64,000 nt of DNA from contig CM012955.1 in assembly GCA_000181795.3 (NCBI GenBank), positions 1,683,010 to 1,747,009 of the forward strand, in the 5' to 3' direction. Source of the DNA: Trichinella spiralis (Eukaryota; Nematoda; Enoplea; Trichinellida; Trichinellidae). Of the stretch, positions 17,408 through 29,574 are shown in pieces (position 1 is the stretch's first letter; every line of letters begins with the position of its first letter). The notes below the pieces were generated by a model. The model made no database searches. It saw only the letters and a program-made list of their open reading frames with translations, and was not told the origin of the DNA. A program made the translations under genes and the position numbers.

Positions 17408-20400
17408 CTAACCATCGTAAACAACACTCACTTTGGTATTGTTTCGAAAAATCCTTCCACATCCAGGTAAACAACAATTGGTTGGAAGAAGTTTACCTAC
17501 AGTTTTTTGCATTTCAGGATGAATTGTCATGTACATTGTAGGCGTTAGACACCAGTTGAGATCTAAAATAGTGACAGAAACTCTCAGAACTGCTGGATAT
17601 CGTTTGTCCAATCTGAAATACAACAACGACCATGGAAGAATTTGTGAAAAAATATTCGTCAATAAAATCATCGCAATGCTGCGCATTATTGTACATTCTC
17701 TTTTCAATTGCATATGCCGCAGTTGTCCGTGGATTGTGCGTCTTTGAAAATACACCGAAATCAAAGTCATCAAGTACAGTACTGCTGTGAAACTGCTCAT
17801 CCAGAAGTTCATTCCAACCATGGCTCTTTGGTAAGAAAGTCCAAAACATTCGCGCAGTTGGCAAAGATGAGACACGCTAACGTTCGCATACCTGAATGCA
17901 TTTTTCCAATACAACGCCAATTTCAACGTCGTCGCTATTCCAATAAAGCTGCAAACAATGCAACAATTTCTTTGATTCAAAATTCTGTAATGAAAACCCA
18001 TTCTTGTAAAGGTGATAAGCCGTTCTAAACAAAGGGCAAACGTCGAATACATTGTGATATCGTATCCAACAAGAAATAAAGACACATGTGGAGCTCGGAT
18101 TATGCAATCGCGGATTGTCCAATTTTTCGGAAAGCCATCTGCTACGCTTGTAACATAAGATTGAGCTTCAAAATTAATTATAGCCAGAGCCAGAAGAATA
18201 TTTCCACATCCTAAAACTAAAGTTTGATTTCAATTTCACTGAAAACAATCTACTATTCGAAGCACTTCCTTATTATTATAAAAACCTACCTGCAAATGAA
18301 TCAATTTATCAAACATTTTTTACAACTACTTTCTTTAAAAATTCATTTACAATCAAGTTATAATCGACCTTTATTAAACATCAATAATTAACAGTTCATA
18401 TTAGAATTCACTTTAATCTGTCACCATTTTATTCAAATATTATTTTAAGAAATTAAAGAAATTTACTTACTGTAACTGTGTACCGGATGCTCAGTTAAAA
18501 AATTTATTGAAGTTACAGTATGCTTCAAATAAATAATGTTTGAAAGTGTTTTTTATTCATTGGATGCAACTAAATTGTTCTGACAATGTAATTTTGCTAT
18601 TGAAATCATCAATTTCCTGGTGTAATAATTTACATTTCAGCAGTTGCATTGTTCAGCGATAAAGATTATTTTAGCATTAAAATGAAATAAATGCCTATTT
18701 TTTTTTAATTTTTACCTCTTCCTGTTAAATTTGTTTATAAGTTTTGTTTAAAGTTTATCATCAGTGATTAGATAGTTTTGAAATTAATTTGCTAAAGTAA
18801 CTGCTGAGCAATTGCCTCTTTCCCTACTTAACCCTCCTGTTATCCTCAAATTTACTTACCTCCCGTTATCCTCCGGGTCAAATTGACCCATAAGTGATGC
18901 ACAGTTTGTTTTGCGGTCATACTGTGACTAAGTATTCGTGAATTTTATTTTAAAAGGTTCTGATGAATATTCTAATACTCAGAGATTATTTTTTTTAATA
19001 TGCCCGTATATGGTGGATGTACATTGACACACTTAAATTTCTTCTGCACATAAGTTACAATATGATTGTGTATGATCTTTACAAATGTATTTTTGGCATT
19101 TTTTACAACGTACGCTTGTCTTGTTGTCATTTGAAACACACAATTGACATCGGGCACTTTTTTTACCACCTGTATCCGTATCAGTGATACCGCTTGTAGA
19201 TGACTGCTCTGCATCTTTCCGCATCCGTTCAACCGCCGATTTTGCTGCTGCTGTTCTGGGCAGTGTTTTGCGCCACATCATTTCTGGTTGCACTAGAGCC
19301 TTGCCAAGTTCTTCCAGGAATAATCGACGCTTATGCAGCCGTTCTAAATTTTATGCTGAATGTTTCACTGTCCATAGAACGTAGGCGTTGTATGCCGATA
19401 CGTCGATGATGTAAAATATGACTAATGGCCATCGTGCAGATATTCTTTGGCAAGAATACGTTGGTCATTTTGTCTAAATTATCCACACCACCTTTAGTAT
19501 TACTATAGTGTAGAATAATGTCAGGCTTGCTTCCCTTTCTGTCGCAAACCTGGTTGCCATTGTGCATAGTACTTGGAACTATAACATTCTTGTTCTTTTT
19601 TGGGAGGTATGATACGATGGTGCAATCTTCAGAAAAGGCAAATGTTGAAAAGTTCAATTTTCTGCCTTGTAGTTGCAGCAGTTCCTGGGTAGCTCTGGCT
19701 TGTTTTTTTTACAGTTCCAACCAAAGTCAAATTCTTTTTTTTCAGTTCTACCCCCAGTGCATACGAAGTAAAAAAGTTGTCACATGTAACATTATCACCT
19801 TTTAGCCCCTTTACCATGTCGAGAACCACTCGCATCCCTTGGTACTTCGCACGAGTTCCACTTGACGGCTTGCCAGTGTATATTTGCATATTCCATGCGT
19901 AGCTTGACTTTCAGCAACAGGCTACCCAAAACTTATTGCCATACTTTGCCGGTTTCTTTGGCATGTACTGTCTGAATTGACATCGGCCTTTGAAAGGATA
20001 CAGTCGCTCATCAACTGTAACGTTTTCGGAAGGATTATACATCTTAGGTAATTTTTAACCCATATATCCCATAAACTAAAGAACCTTGAAAGTGATAGAT
20101 GTTGCATTGCCTTCAATAATGATAAAGCAGCAGAAGAAGATCGATCATGGGGCCTAAGTGACCCCGGGGATTTCGCATATACGTAAAGTGCATACAGCAG
20201 TTACTATGAATGACAGACGCGCAGGAATTTCAGTATATGCAGATAAGGTGAAATGAGGAAAAGTCAAAAAAATTCAACATCAACAGTCAATAATTTTGGT
20301 ACTAATTTTTATGTTGAAAATCAAAACGGGTCAATATGACCCGGAGGATAACAGGAGGGTTAAAGTAGCATTTCTATTAAATCAATATGAACTAATTACG

Positions 20401-21265
20401 GTTTTTTCCTTTGTAAATTATGTTTTGTACAGTTCATTTAAAAATACAGCACAGTAAAATTGCGCATTTAAGCACAGCGTATAAGTGTAAACTTTTAGCA
20501 ACAGCTTATCGCAACTTCGTTGGTAATGATTACTCACTGAATAATGTTAAATATATGCTTTGAAATTTATTGATATTTTACCACTACTAAATAGTCCAAA
20601 ATATGAGGCAATTAACATTCTATGAAAAGTTACGCCTTAATACAAGCGTGATGGTCAGAACAATAACAGCTTGCTAAAGGGACACTTTCTATTCCTATGT
20701 GCAGAAGCCATTTTGAAAAACTTATCGACCTGACAATTAATTATTCGAATTTAACTTTATTTCAACCGAAAGTTTTCCAAATTTAAAGTTTAAAAACAAT
20801 AATAGTTTAACATCTAGATGAATTTTAACGTGCTCAAAATTAAAATTAATATATTAAAAAAGAAAAAATAAGAACAAACTTTTCACTTGATAATAATCAA
20901 TACAATGCACAGGAAAATACCTCAAAGAGAACAATAAAAAGGTAAGAAAATTCCGAGCAAATCCTATATAAATGATTGTTAATTTTAAATGAGATGCTTT
21001 AAAAATAGTGCGATTTGTTTTGTAATCAATGAATATGAATGAAACTGCTGTTTAATTTAAATAAAAAAATATAGAAAAAAAGAAATTCATTACCAGACAT
21101 GAAAACGCTGTACACTTGCTTTATCCGGCATCTTCTGATCACTACCAACATCAGGCTGTTGAGTAAAATTGCAAGACAACCCAACGTAATGTAAAATGCA
21201 AGCGCAGTGATATCACTTTCAGAAATGGGAAATTCTTGCAAAATCGTATTTGTCGAATTTTCCAT
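17408..21265 (-). CDS. Orphan rhodopsin-like GPCR (nematode serpentine type)
   Basis: Seven-helix G-protein-coupled receptor whose ligand cannot be inferred. Two exons, 21265-21094 and 18210-17408, join in phase 1 to give 324 aa. Exon 1 codes an N-terminus with an N-glycosylation site (NST, residues 3-5) and TM1 (about residues 21-44). Exon 2 codes the other six helices. The end of TM3 reads CLERLITF, with ERL where most rhodopsin-family receptors have DRY. That variant is common in nematode chemosensory-like (srsx-type) receptors. TM7 ends WCLTPTMYMTIHP, a degenerate NPxxY region. The third loop is short and basic. The C-tail has paired cysteines (NCCLPGC) that could be palmitoylated. The only intron is 2883 bases long and contains a decayed piggyBac transposon. 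The start at 21265 is the ATG closest to the glycosylated N-terminus, but an in-frame codon further up cannot be excluded. Confidence 0.85.
18832..18886. repeat. piggyBac left terminal repeat region
   Basis: Starts CCCTCCTGTTATCC next to TTAA. A second copy of the inner part (CCCGTTATCCTCCGGG) occurs about 30 bases further in, followed by the GGGTCA...TGACCC palindrome. Compared with the right end, this end has an extra insertion of about 20 bases between the tip and the palindrome. Confidence 0.85.
20325..20359. repeat. piggyBac right terminal repeat
   Basis: Reads GGATAACAGGAGGG into TTAA, the inverse of the left tip. The GGGTCA...TGACCC palindrome is immediately inside it, without the extra spacer seen on the left. 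Confidence 0.88.
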
Positions 21266-23988
21266 AAGTTTATTAATAATAATATTGAACAATTAAGATC
21301 TGCATTAGAAAGAAAAGAAAAAGAAAAAAAAAACAAAACGTCCTTTCACTCTCTTCCACCAATCTCTCTTCTGCTGATAATTCTTATAATAAAGTTGAAA
21401 TTATTAATTTAACATGTCATGTTTTAAAATTTTTACAATCAACTTTCCTTTCACTAGAATTGATTGGTTGAAATTTCTGTCACGTGATCATTGCTTTGCA
21501 ATTAGCCAGACTTAATTGCTTTAAAAACTCCAAATCATTAAATATGCATTAATTAATTTGATCCAGATCAAAAGTTGATTTCACATTATTCGCTTAAATT
21601 TTGACATCTGACAAAAGAAAAGAATATTATCACAAAAATTAATCTCGCTTATCAGCTCATTAAAATTTTAGAAAAATATTACTTTTTTTATTGCTTTAAA
21701 AGTAACATTATAGAAAAATTATTCATATGTAATACGTAAAAGATTATGTATCTTATTTTAACAAAAGTAGCAGCTTCATTTTGGTTTGAAACATTACTAA
21801 AGCTGCTCGAATTGTTAATACTAAATATTAATAAACCTATTCATAATAAATCACCATTACACACTTTGCCTCATTTCACATACTGCCTACATTTTAGCAT
21901 CATTAATTCGAAAATAATGTATGCATTATTTAATTATGCTGCTCTGTGTTCGTTTCAACAAGAATTTCATTTTACACGGTACAATTATGCAATCCATCAA
22001 ACGACTCAACACCATAGTTATTTTACTTTATACATGAAATTTCAACGAACAAAATGTATTACATTTTAATTAATAATTTATTGTATATAATTTAAATGAA
22101 ATCATCAAAGCAGAAACTAACACACTGCTGTGCCTTTTCTTTCTTTCATCATTGTTTGATCAATCAAAAATAATTAAAAAAAATGCACGTCCTCAATGAA
22201 TATGATTAAATATAATAATTCCATTCACACGCATTTAATTAAAAAAAAAATAAAATTCATTTTTTTATTTATAAAACCTACAGCATTTTTTGAATTCCTT
22301 GATAAATTTATTATAAAGCTTCGATTTGATTGCGTTGACCAACTAACAAAATTTTAACTTATAAAAAATCACCATAACTGAAGGGATCAAAAAGGGGGGA
22401 AAAGATAAAAAATTAACCATTTACTTACAATTTTGCATACATGAAAATTCTGCTGTCACGACGTAGGTGATACTGTTTTTCTAGTTTTGCTTCCGAGCGA
22501 TTATCTTCATCAAATTTATCTCTGTTCCATAATGTTAAAATTTGCATATAAACTCTGGGGCATCTTCCTCTGTTCTACCAAAGCTCATGCAATAAATTGT
22601 GTTATAATAAACATTTTTCACAAACCCATGTCACATATAAAAATCGATCTGTTTTTGCTTTATTTAATTAATTACATGACATATTTGCATCTTTAAAGAA
22701 TTACCACTACATTATTTATACATGAGCTCGGATATTACACAATGTGTCATTTGAAAATTTTTCAAATATTGATAAATTCTAATTCAATTGTAAATTAATT
22801 TTTCAAATATCAATAATTATCTCAGTGATGCAAAAATTTCCTCTGCTCAATTCTAGGAAAAAATTGCAACTGCGATAGGAAATTTTATTCTCTACTTTAA
22901 CATTTCAACTATTTCACTGTCGAATTATTTGTGTGTATGGAGTTATTTTATTTATTCAAATTTTAATCCAAATAAATATAAGTACAGTTCATTTTTTTTA
23001 TTTAAACTTCTATTTTTGTTTATTAATATAAGATAAGGAAAAACAAGTAAACTTCCGATTAAAGATGCTATTATTCAAATATCACGGTTTTCACGAAATC
23101 AGCAGTGAAGGGTAAGCATTTTCTAAACATCGATTATTCGTTAAAATTATTAAAAATTTCATGCTACTGCCTTTAATTGATTTCCGCAGTAAACATAGAT
23201 TCGTAATTATTTTCCCTTAATACTATTTTGAACTTAATTATAACGAATAAAGTTCAATGAGATAAAATATATTATTTAACCATTTAGTGATCAAGTGATC
23301 AAGCCACAAAAGCCATTTAACTTTACAAAGTGTGGTTGATGTTTCTCTTACGTCATATCATACAAAATGCAGAATTGGATGAATTACTATCCTCATAAAT
23401 AAAAAAAAAATAAGTAAATTCTTCACATCACCTTTGGCGAGCAATTCAAAATTTGAAACATAGTGTGCAAAGTGATTGCAATCTGAAAAATAACTTACTA
23501 TTGAATTACATTGATCCAATGCGAAAAAAATAGTAAAACAAGCACACAAAGCTTGCTGTTGAAAAAAATTATTAACCAGAGCAAGTAGATAAAAAATGTT
23601 CATTTTCCCATAAATTTAGTTTTACAATTTCAATTTTGCAACCTGCAAAACATAGAAACTTCTACGATCGATAGGGTTTCTCAAACGCTCGTATAAATAA
23701 AACGATAATTATTTTATCTGAACAAGCAGCACTTTCAAATATTTAAATAAGATATAAGACAAGAGGAATCAGGGGAAAAAGGACCTCATCTAACAGAAAA
23801 GTAGTTTTTACAGAGTAGTATAATAGAAGCCATTACATTATATTACTAAAATATAAAAGTGCACACTATACGGTTTGAAAAACATTTACCACCTTCGAGT
23901 TAGAAAATTTTCAACTTTTCCGTGTACCAAAGAAAAAAAAACCTCTTTAACGCTTCTGTACGTGTGTGCATCCAATTAACCAAATCTT
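21266..23988. other. Intergenic region between GPCR start and NDUFS1 3' end
   Basis: Upstream DNA of the GPCR and 3' flank of NDUFS1, both on the minus strand. It is very AT-rich. Frames such as 21746-22069 and 23358-23603 have the composition of chance open frames and no recognisable domains. Confidence 0.5.
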
Positions 23989-26900
23989 TTATGCTGCTTC
24001 ATTTTCATACTCTCTAGCTGCGTTCACACATTTGGCCATAGTCAACGACGCTCGAGTGATACTATCGGTGATGTAAAAATCAGACAATTTTGTCTGCACA
24101 GACGACAAATCCTCCGTTGACAACGATATCTACCAGTAAAAACACAATTATTGTCAATAATAGAACTGAAAAAGAAATTTACATTATTTTTAGCAGAATA
24201 GCACGCTGATACGCCGAGAAAATTTGCCGCTTCTCTAATACCGAATTTATTCAAATGTGGAGCAATTTCTGACATACGTTCACGAACGTGCTCAATTTTA
24301 TCGTACGGTAATGGATAACCAATAACCTACAATTTCAAATAATTCACACAAGAGAAAAAAACATCATGAAATCATAAATAGGTTGAAAATTTACCTCAGA
24401 AACAGCCCTTATGATTTTCCAATCTTCCCTGGCAATACCCGGTGGTGAGACTGCTTGCAATGTTCGCTGAGAACGGCCTTCAGTGTTGACAAAGGTTGCA
24501 TTCTTTTCCGTATAAGCGGAACCAGGAAGAAGCAGATCACATATCTCGGCTCCAGCATCCCCATGATGACCCTGATAAATGACGAAACAATCCGGCGGCA
24601 GCATACGACGAGTGATCACGCCCTGATCCGCACCAAGCATGTACAACATTCTGGGAGCACTCTCTGCTATACCATCCACACCAGGCACGTAACCAATATC
24701 CAGAGCCGCAACTTGACTTGCATTCTGAAAATTTTAACGTACATTTTTCACGAAAATCAAAACCGCACATCAATTTCATAAGGAAGCTAATAATCATATA
24801 TTACTCGATGCAAAATGTTCAACACTTTCCAATTGGGATCATTCGGTTTTAACATCAACGAAACTTGCTGAAGTATACTCAACATGGAATCGCCGTCCGA
24901 ACGCTGGAAAACTGCCGTTGATACCAAAATCATTGGCCTCTTTGCCGCCGTCAATTTTTTCATCACTTCATGTTTACAAGCTAACATTTCTTCCAAAATT
25001 TTCGGCGAAGAACCAAAATACTACAAAAAATTCTCGATAATTGTAAAAAAATAATAATTAAAGAATACAATATATACTTCATAATCATAAGTCAGGTCTA
25101 CGTTCGATCCAATCACTCCAACTTGCAAATCATTATGGACATAGCTGAAAATTACACTGTTCAAAATTATGCATAGAAAAAAGATAAAATACCTTTTCCG
25201 AATTCGTGCATTTAAAACTGGCGCTTCATAACGTGGATTTGAACCAATCAGCAAAAGATAATCACAATCTTCAATACCAACAATACCGTCGTTCAAGATG
25301 TAATTGCAACGAAAGTCAATTCTTGAAAAATAAAAAAAAAGATTCCAATCAGTTTTCAAATTTGCAACATACAGCTAATTCCATTTTCAAACAATGCCCT
25401 GAAATGCTTATCAATGAAAGAACAGTAGAAAATACTGCAAATACCCGGAACCAGTAGTGGGAAAATTCTCCTCGGTACACAACATTTCACAGCCAAGTTT
25501 GTTGAACAAATCTTTCAAACATACAAGCGCTTCAGCATCGACAAACTGTCCAACAACAACAGCCATTCTATTTCCAGACATTTCGTTGAACTTTAACAGA
25601 AATTTATTTTAAAAAAAAGAATAAAAAAATAACACCAATATAAGCAATATTTTTTCACTTACTTTTTCATTGCAAAGGAACAAAGCATCTTCCCAGTTGC
25701 AATATTTCAACTCACCGCTGTCACATCTCACCATCGGACTGACCAGACGCTGACGTTTCAAACCATCGTATGCAAAACGAGTTTTATCGCTTATCCATTC
25801 TTCGTTAATATCCTAAAATAGTTAGTGATTTTGAAACACATGCACAAGTGCAAATTTAAAATTCGTTCAAAACTAAAATTCCACTTGCTTCATGAACTCG
25901 TGGAATGATGCGCATGATTTCGCCAGTGCGATGCGAGATGACTATGTTACAACCCAATGCGTCCATCACATCCACGCTTTCTGTTTTTCTCGTTTCCCAC
26001 GGTCTGGCGTGGAATGAATATGGCTTCGATGTAAGTGCACCAACTGGACACAAGTCGATCACATTTCCAGAAAGCTCGCTCGCAAATAGCCTATCCACAT
26101 AACTACCAATTTGCATATCATTTCCTCGTCCAGTTGTTCCAAATTCCTCAAAGCCGGCAATTTCGTTTGCAAATCTGTAAAAATCAGCAATTAAATGAAC
26201 AGCTTGCATCTGGTGCAAAACACATCGGACAAACCTGACACATCTTGTACAATGAATGCACCTTGTCATTATGGTCTTAACCAGAGGACCCAAGTTTTTG
26301 TTCTCTACTGCCCGTTTGCCAGTAAAATTTATATCTGTAAATCGACTTCGATCCGATCCAAATGCCATGCTTTGATCTTGCAAATCGCATTCACCGCCTT
26401 GGTCACAAATTGGACAATCCAATGGATGATTAACTAGCAAAAATTCCATCACACCTTCACGAGCTTTTTTCGTCATTTCACTGTTCGTTTTTATTTTCAT
26501 TCCATTAAATACTGGCATGGCACAAGAAGCGACTGGCTGAAGAAATTGAAAAGAAAAGCAAAATATGTACATATATATAAACAAGAAATCAACAAAATTG
26601 TATCAATTCAACTAACTTTGACAGATTTTTCCACCTCCACAAGACACATTCGACAGTTTCCAGCTATAGAAAGACGATCATGGTAACAAAATCTTGGTAT
26701 TTCAACGCCGGCAATAGCGCAAGCTTGCAACGCTGTCATGCCAGGTTCGGCAAAAACACGAATATCATCTACGAATACTTCCACCTTTTTTGCAGAAGTT
26801 GCAGTTGAACGGTACGAAGCTAAAGTAAAAAATATTTAAAAAATAAATTTTATTATAGTCATTTGCTAAGGAAAAAAATTCATCTGCCCTGCATGCTTTG

Positions 26901-27153
26901 ATAAACTGATACTGTCACAGTTTAAATAAAATACAAGAATTTTCCCAATAATTAACATTTCTGCTATTAACAAGCTGCACCGCTCAGTACAGTATAAAAT
27001 AAGTTTACAATACATGTTGAAACAAATGAAGGAAAAATATACAAACCAAAAAACGACGGGAAAAATTAATTTAACAATAATATTACCAAGTTTGAAAAAT
27101 CCACTGCGAAGGATTTGAACAAAGCGTGAATGCAGAACCAAATTACTTGGCAT
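23989..27153 (-). CDS. NDUFS1: NADH-ubiquinone oxidoreductase 75 kDa subunit (complex I)
   Basis: Largest subunit of the NADH-oxidising arm of mitochondrial complex I. It carries one 2Fe-2S and two 4Fe-4S clusters that pass electrons from NADH toward ubiquinone. Twelve exons: 27153-27087, 26819-26617, 26536-26235, 26174-25889, 25812-25663, 25590-25445, 25321-25193, 25144-25078, 25020-24805, 24724-24395, 24326-24183, 24129-23989, totalling 726 aa (human 727). The first ~25 residues are basic and hydrophobic, as in a mitochondrial presequence. Cluster ligands are visible in [29 protein letters not shown] and [10 protein letters not shown]. The molybdopterin-like C-terminal half includes [25 protein letters not shown] and NTEGRSQRT. 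The intron after HE (25888-25813) begins GC rather than GT, inside a strong GCAAGT context. The intron at 26234-26175 is 60 bases, divisible by three and stop-free. Confidence 0.97.
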
Positions 27154-27993
27154 GACGAAGAAAATAATTCAAAATTTCCAATCTTTCTATTCACTATACG
27201 CCTTAAAATGAAAACAAACGTCATCAATTAAACATAAAAACTATTACAAAAATGCTCGTGAATTGGCCAATGCTTTTTGCATGCACGCTTTATGACCAAT
27301 GAAATAAAAAGAAAATGAAATTTTGATTTCGGGACAAGAAAATAAAAAAAATAAAATAACAGTTTTCCTTGTCGCCTTAGGAGATAAAATTACCGATATA
27401 ATTAATTATAAAAAATAAATAAAAAAGAAAAAAAATTATCAATGCAAATAATAAAACTAATCTTGAATTGCAAAAAATCAGATATGCATCTTACGCTGGG
27501 AAGTACACTTTCAGTTACCGTGTAAATGATTTTCAGGGATATATTACATTCTTAGTATAAGAATTTACTTACTTCATATTGCTATCAAAATTATATGAAG
27601 TGTGTTATTTTTTATCCTTTATTTTCCGATGTACTGACACTCCGTGTTCAGGTTCCAGCGTCTTTTGTAGATCAAAATTATTAACATTGACGCGAGCATT
27701 TATAACGCTTGATTAATTAATTAATTAATTAATTAATCTGTTTCTATAGTTTAATGTTATGAAAAAATATTCATAAGCATTTAAGCATCAATTATTAATT
27801 TCTATTATGACAAAATTTGAACTTGCATTTCAGTCCACTACATCCTTCGGTAATCCTTTCTATCGTTCCTTGGTTCGTTTTGCAGGTTCCATCTGCTGTA
27901 TATTTCTAAGTTTGCTTCATTTATATATTAAAATTATATAATATATTAATATTTTTTTCTTTATTACATTTAGAGATTTTTTACGCTGAAAGA
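27154..27993. promoter_or_regulatory. Divergent upstream region of NDUFS1 and the 526 aa gene
   Basis: 840 bases between two divergent starts. It contains an (ATTA)n tract at 27712-27737. A good 3' splice acceptor (ACATTTAG) ends about 20 bases before the plus-strand start and could serve trans-splicing. No named factor site was recognised. Confidence 0.45.
27712..27737. repeat. ATTA tetranucleotide microsatellite
   Basis: Uninterrupted repeat of ATTA/TTAA units over 26 bases in the divergent promoter region. Confidence 0.85.
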
Positions 27994-29574
27994 ATGAATC
28001 CGAAGAATGTCGTGCCGAAAAACATTCACACTAAGATTCAAATTGATAATGAACCAACGAGACCGTTGGTTGAATCTGAATTATCACGCTCTACTGGTAA
28101 AAGCTCATCGCAAAATGTTTCCGTTAGTGCGTCAGAAACTAAAATGATTGCAAATGAAGAGATTCTTCAGATTTATGCTCATTACTTGAAATCTGGTACG
28201 TGTCTCAAGCAGATTAGTGCGGCTTTCCGATCGCATATCTTTAACCTTATGAAAGAAAGAGCTATGAGAGAAGCGAGCGAAATGGACTCTGGCAGTGTTA
28301 GTCGTGCTTCTTTGGAGGCGACGACTGCTTATGTTAATGCTGTGAATGAAATACGCCAGCAAACTCAGCAGTCATTTTATGCAACTATTGGGAAAGACAG
28401 AATGGATGAAAAAGCAGTTGATGAGAAAAATGTGAATTTCGTTAAAATGGATAATGAGAAGAAACAAAGTTTTAGTAAAACGAACTTAGCCAACATTGCA
28501 CTACCTGTGAATGAAACGGAATATGTGGTAAATCCGTTGTTGAGTCCCGCCAGCGAAAGGTTCCGTAATCCCACTACAGTCACTAATGTATGCACTCGAC
28601 TTGACAATTTGAGTGGTATAAGTAATCAACGCTTGAAAGATCGGAAGTTGAATAATAGTGGATCTATGCCTCGTATACCTCCAGTCAAATTTCCAGATAA
28701 GTCAATGATAGGAAGAAGTGTTGTTTGTCCAAATTTGGAAAATGTTACCGATCGTAAGCCGGCATCGAAGGATATAGATATGAAGGAACTGATCCATTCT
28801 GTATTAAATGCTGCTGTGAATTTGGAGAATGTAGAGCCTGCTCACGACACGCCTGTTAAAATCTTGATGAACAAAGATTCTCACCGAAGCAAGAAGCCCA
28901 TTGAGAGCCCCCGCGAAAATGAGAAGGCACGTGCTAGAAAATTAGACAAAATTCCGAAGGTTCCTAGGAAAAAGCGAACTAATAAAAAAGATCTTGATTT
29001 TTCGGAGATTTTGGATTATGAATCTGTAAAAAATCAAGGTAGCAAGCGAATTCAAATGAGTAGAAAAACAATTTGCAAGATGGTTTCTACTAGTATGACT
29101 TTGCCTGAGGACTTTGATACTTTACCGGATTATTTTCTGAGAACTTGGGCAACCAATAGCATCATTGACAGTCCCTTGACACGCATCTTAATAAAGGAGA
29201 AAAAATTGAATTTGGAAGACGAGCCTGGAATAATAATACCCTATAACGGTTGTATACGCGTAATGTCATCTGAAAATGCTGCGGAAAATGTCAACTGGAA
29301 GTCACTTAAAACCGAATTTATTCCAGCAAAAGCAGATCAAGCTGAAAACAGAAAAGGTAATTCAACTGGAAAGGGAAAATATCGTGATCGCGAAAAGGAC
29401 GAAGATGAGTTGCCGAAACGCCTAAAAGATGGAGCTATACCGTCAGTTTCAGGTGAAATGAAAAACAGAAAAACTGGTGCCGGTTGCGGAAAAAGCACAG
29501 TAAAAGATTCTGTTAGCAAGCAGAATTCCAAGATGCGCTCTGTCACCAAGCCGGATTCTGTTATAGAGAAATGA
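27994..29574 (+). CDS. Uncharacterised 526 aa charged protein, single exon
   Basis: One uninterrupted frame with a clear ATG, strong lysine/serine codon usage and a downstream poly(A) signal (AATAAA near 29793). I do not recognise the family. Residues about 51-90 (EEILQIYAHYLKSGTCLKQISAAF...) look like a helical segment and may be the one folded N-terminal region. The middle is low in hydrophobic residues and rich in Lys, Ser and Asn. A basic patch near residues 320-345 (KIPKVPRKKRTNKKD) resembles a nuclear localisation signal. A second conserved-looking block at about 370-420 (PEDFDTLPDYFLRTWATNS...) is followed by a charged, probably disordered tail. A nuclear or chromatin-associated role is only a guess. 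A 3' splice acceptor about 20 bases before the ATG suggests a 5' UTR intron or trans-splicing. Confidence 0.8.
   Translation: MNPKNVVPKNIHTKIQIDNEPTRPLVESELSRSTGKSSSQNVSVSASETKMIANEEILQIYAHYLKSGTCLKQISAAFRSHIFNLMKERAMREASEMDSGSVSRASLEATTAYVNAVNEIRQQTQQSFYATIGKDRMDEKAVDEKNVNFVKMDNEKKQSFSKTNLANIALPVNETEYVVNPLLSPASERFRNPTTVTNVCTRLDNLSGISNQRLKDRKLNNSGSMPRIPPVKFPDKSMIGRSVVCPNLENVTDRKPASKDIDMKELIHSVLNAAVNLENVEPAHDTPVKILMNKDSHRSKKPIESPRENEKARARKLDKIPKVPRKKRTNKKDLDFSEILDYESVKNQGSKRIQMSRKTICKMVSTSMTLPEDFDTLPDYFLRTWATNSIIDSPLTRILIKEKKLNLEDEPGIIIPYNGCIRVMSSENAAENVNWKSLKTEFIPAKADQAENRKGNSTGKGKYRDREKDEDELPKRLKDGAIPSVSGEMKNRKTGAGCGKSTVKDSVSKQNSKMRSVTKPDSVIEK

Larger units (their letters stand above)
18832..20359 (-). 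mobile_element. piggyBac DNA transposon, internally decayed, TTAA-flanked
   Basis: A 1528-bp element inside the GPCR intron. Both ends abut TTAA (18828-18831 and 20360-20363), the target duplication typical of piggyBac. The terminal repeats begin CCCTCCTGTTATCC on each side. Just inside each end lies a palindrome of the form GGGTCA-nnn-TGACCC, seen here as GGGTCAAATTGACCC on the left and as its counterpart on the right. The minus strand codes transposase remnants: VDERLYPFKGRCQFR with the first catalytic Asp, CDNFFTSY with the second, and a C-terminal cysteine-rich zinc finger (CQLCVSND...CKKCQKYIC). Most of the N-terminal half is absent, and the remaining frame is broken by several frameshifts and stops, so this copy cannot make active transposase. 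It lies in the same orientation as the host gene. Confidence 0.93.

Noticed and set aside
17514-18122. Other long frames on both strands over the GPCR exon
   Set aside because: Shadows of the receptor frame; they lack its helices and conserved motifs.
23358-23603. 81-residue minus-strand hydrophobic frame downstream of NDUFS1
   Set aside because: No similarity, AT-rich composition, and the NDUFS1 reading frame ends earlier at 23989 with a conserved C-terminus.
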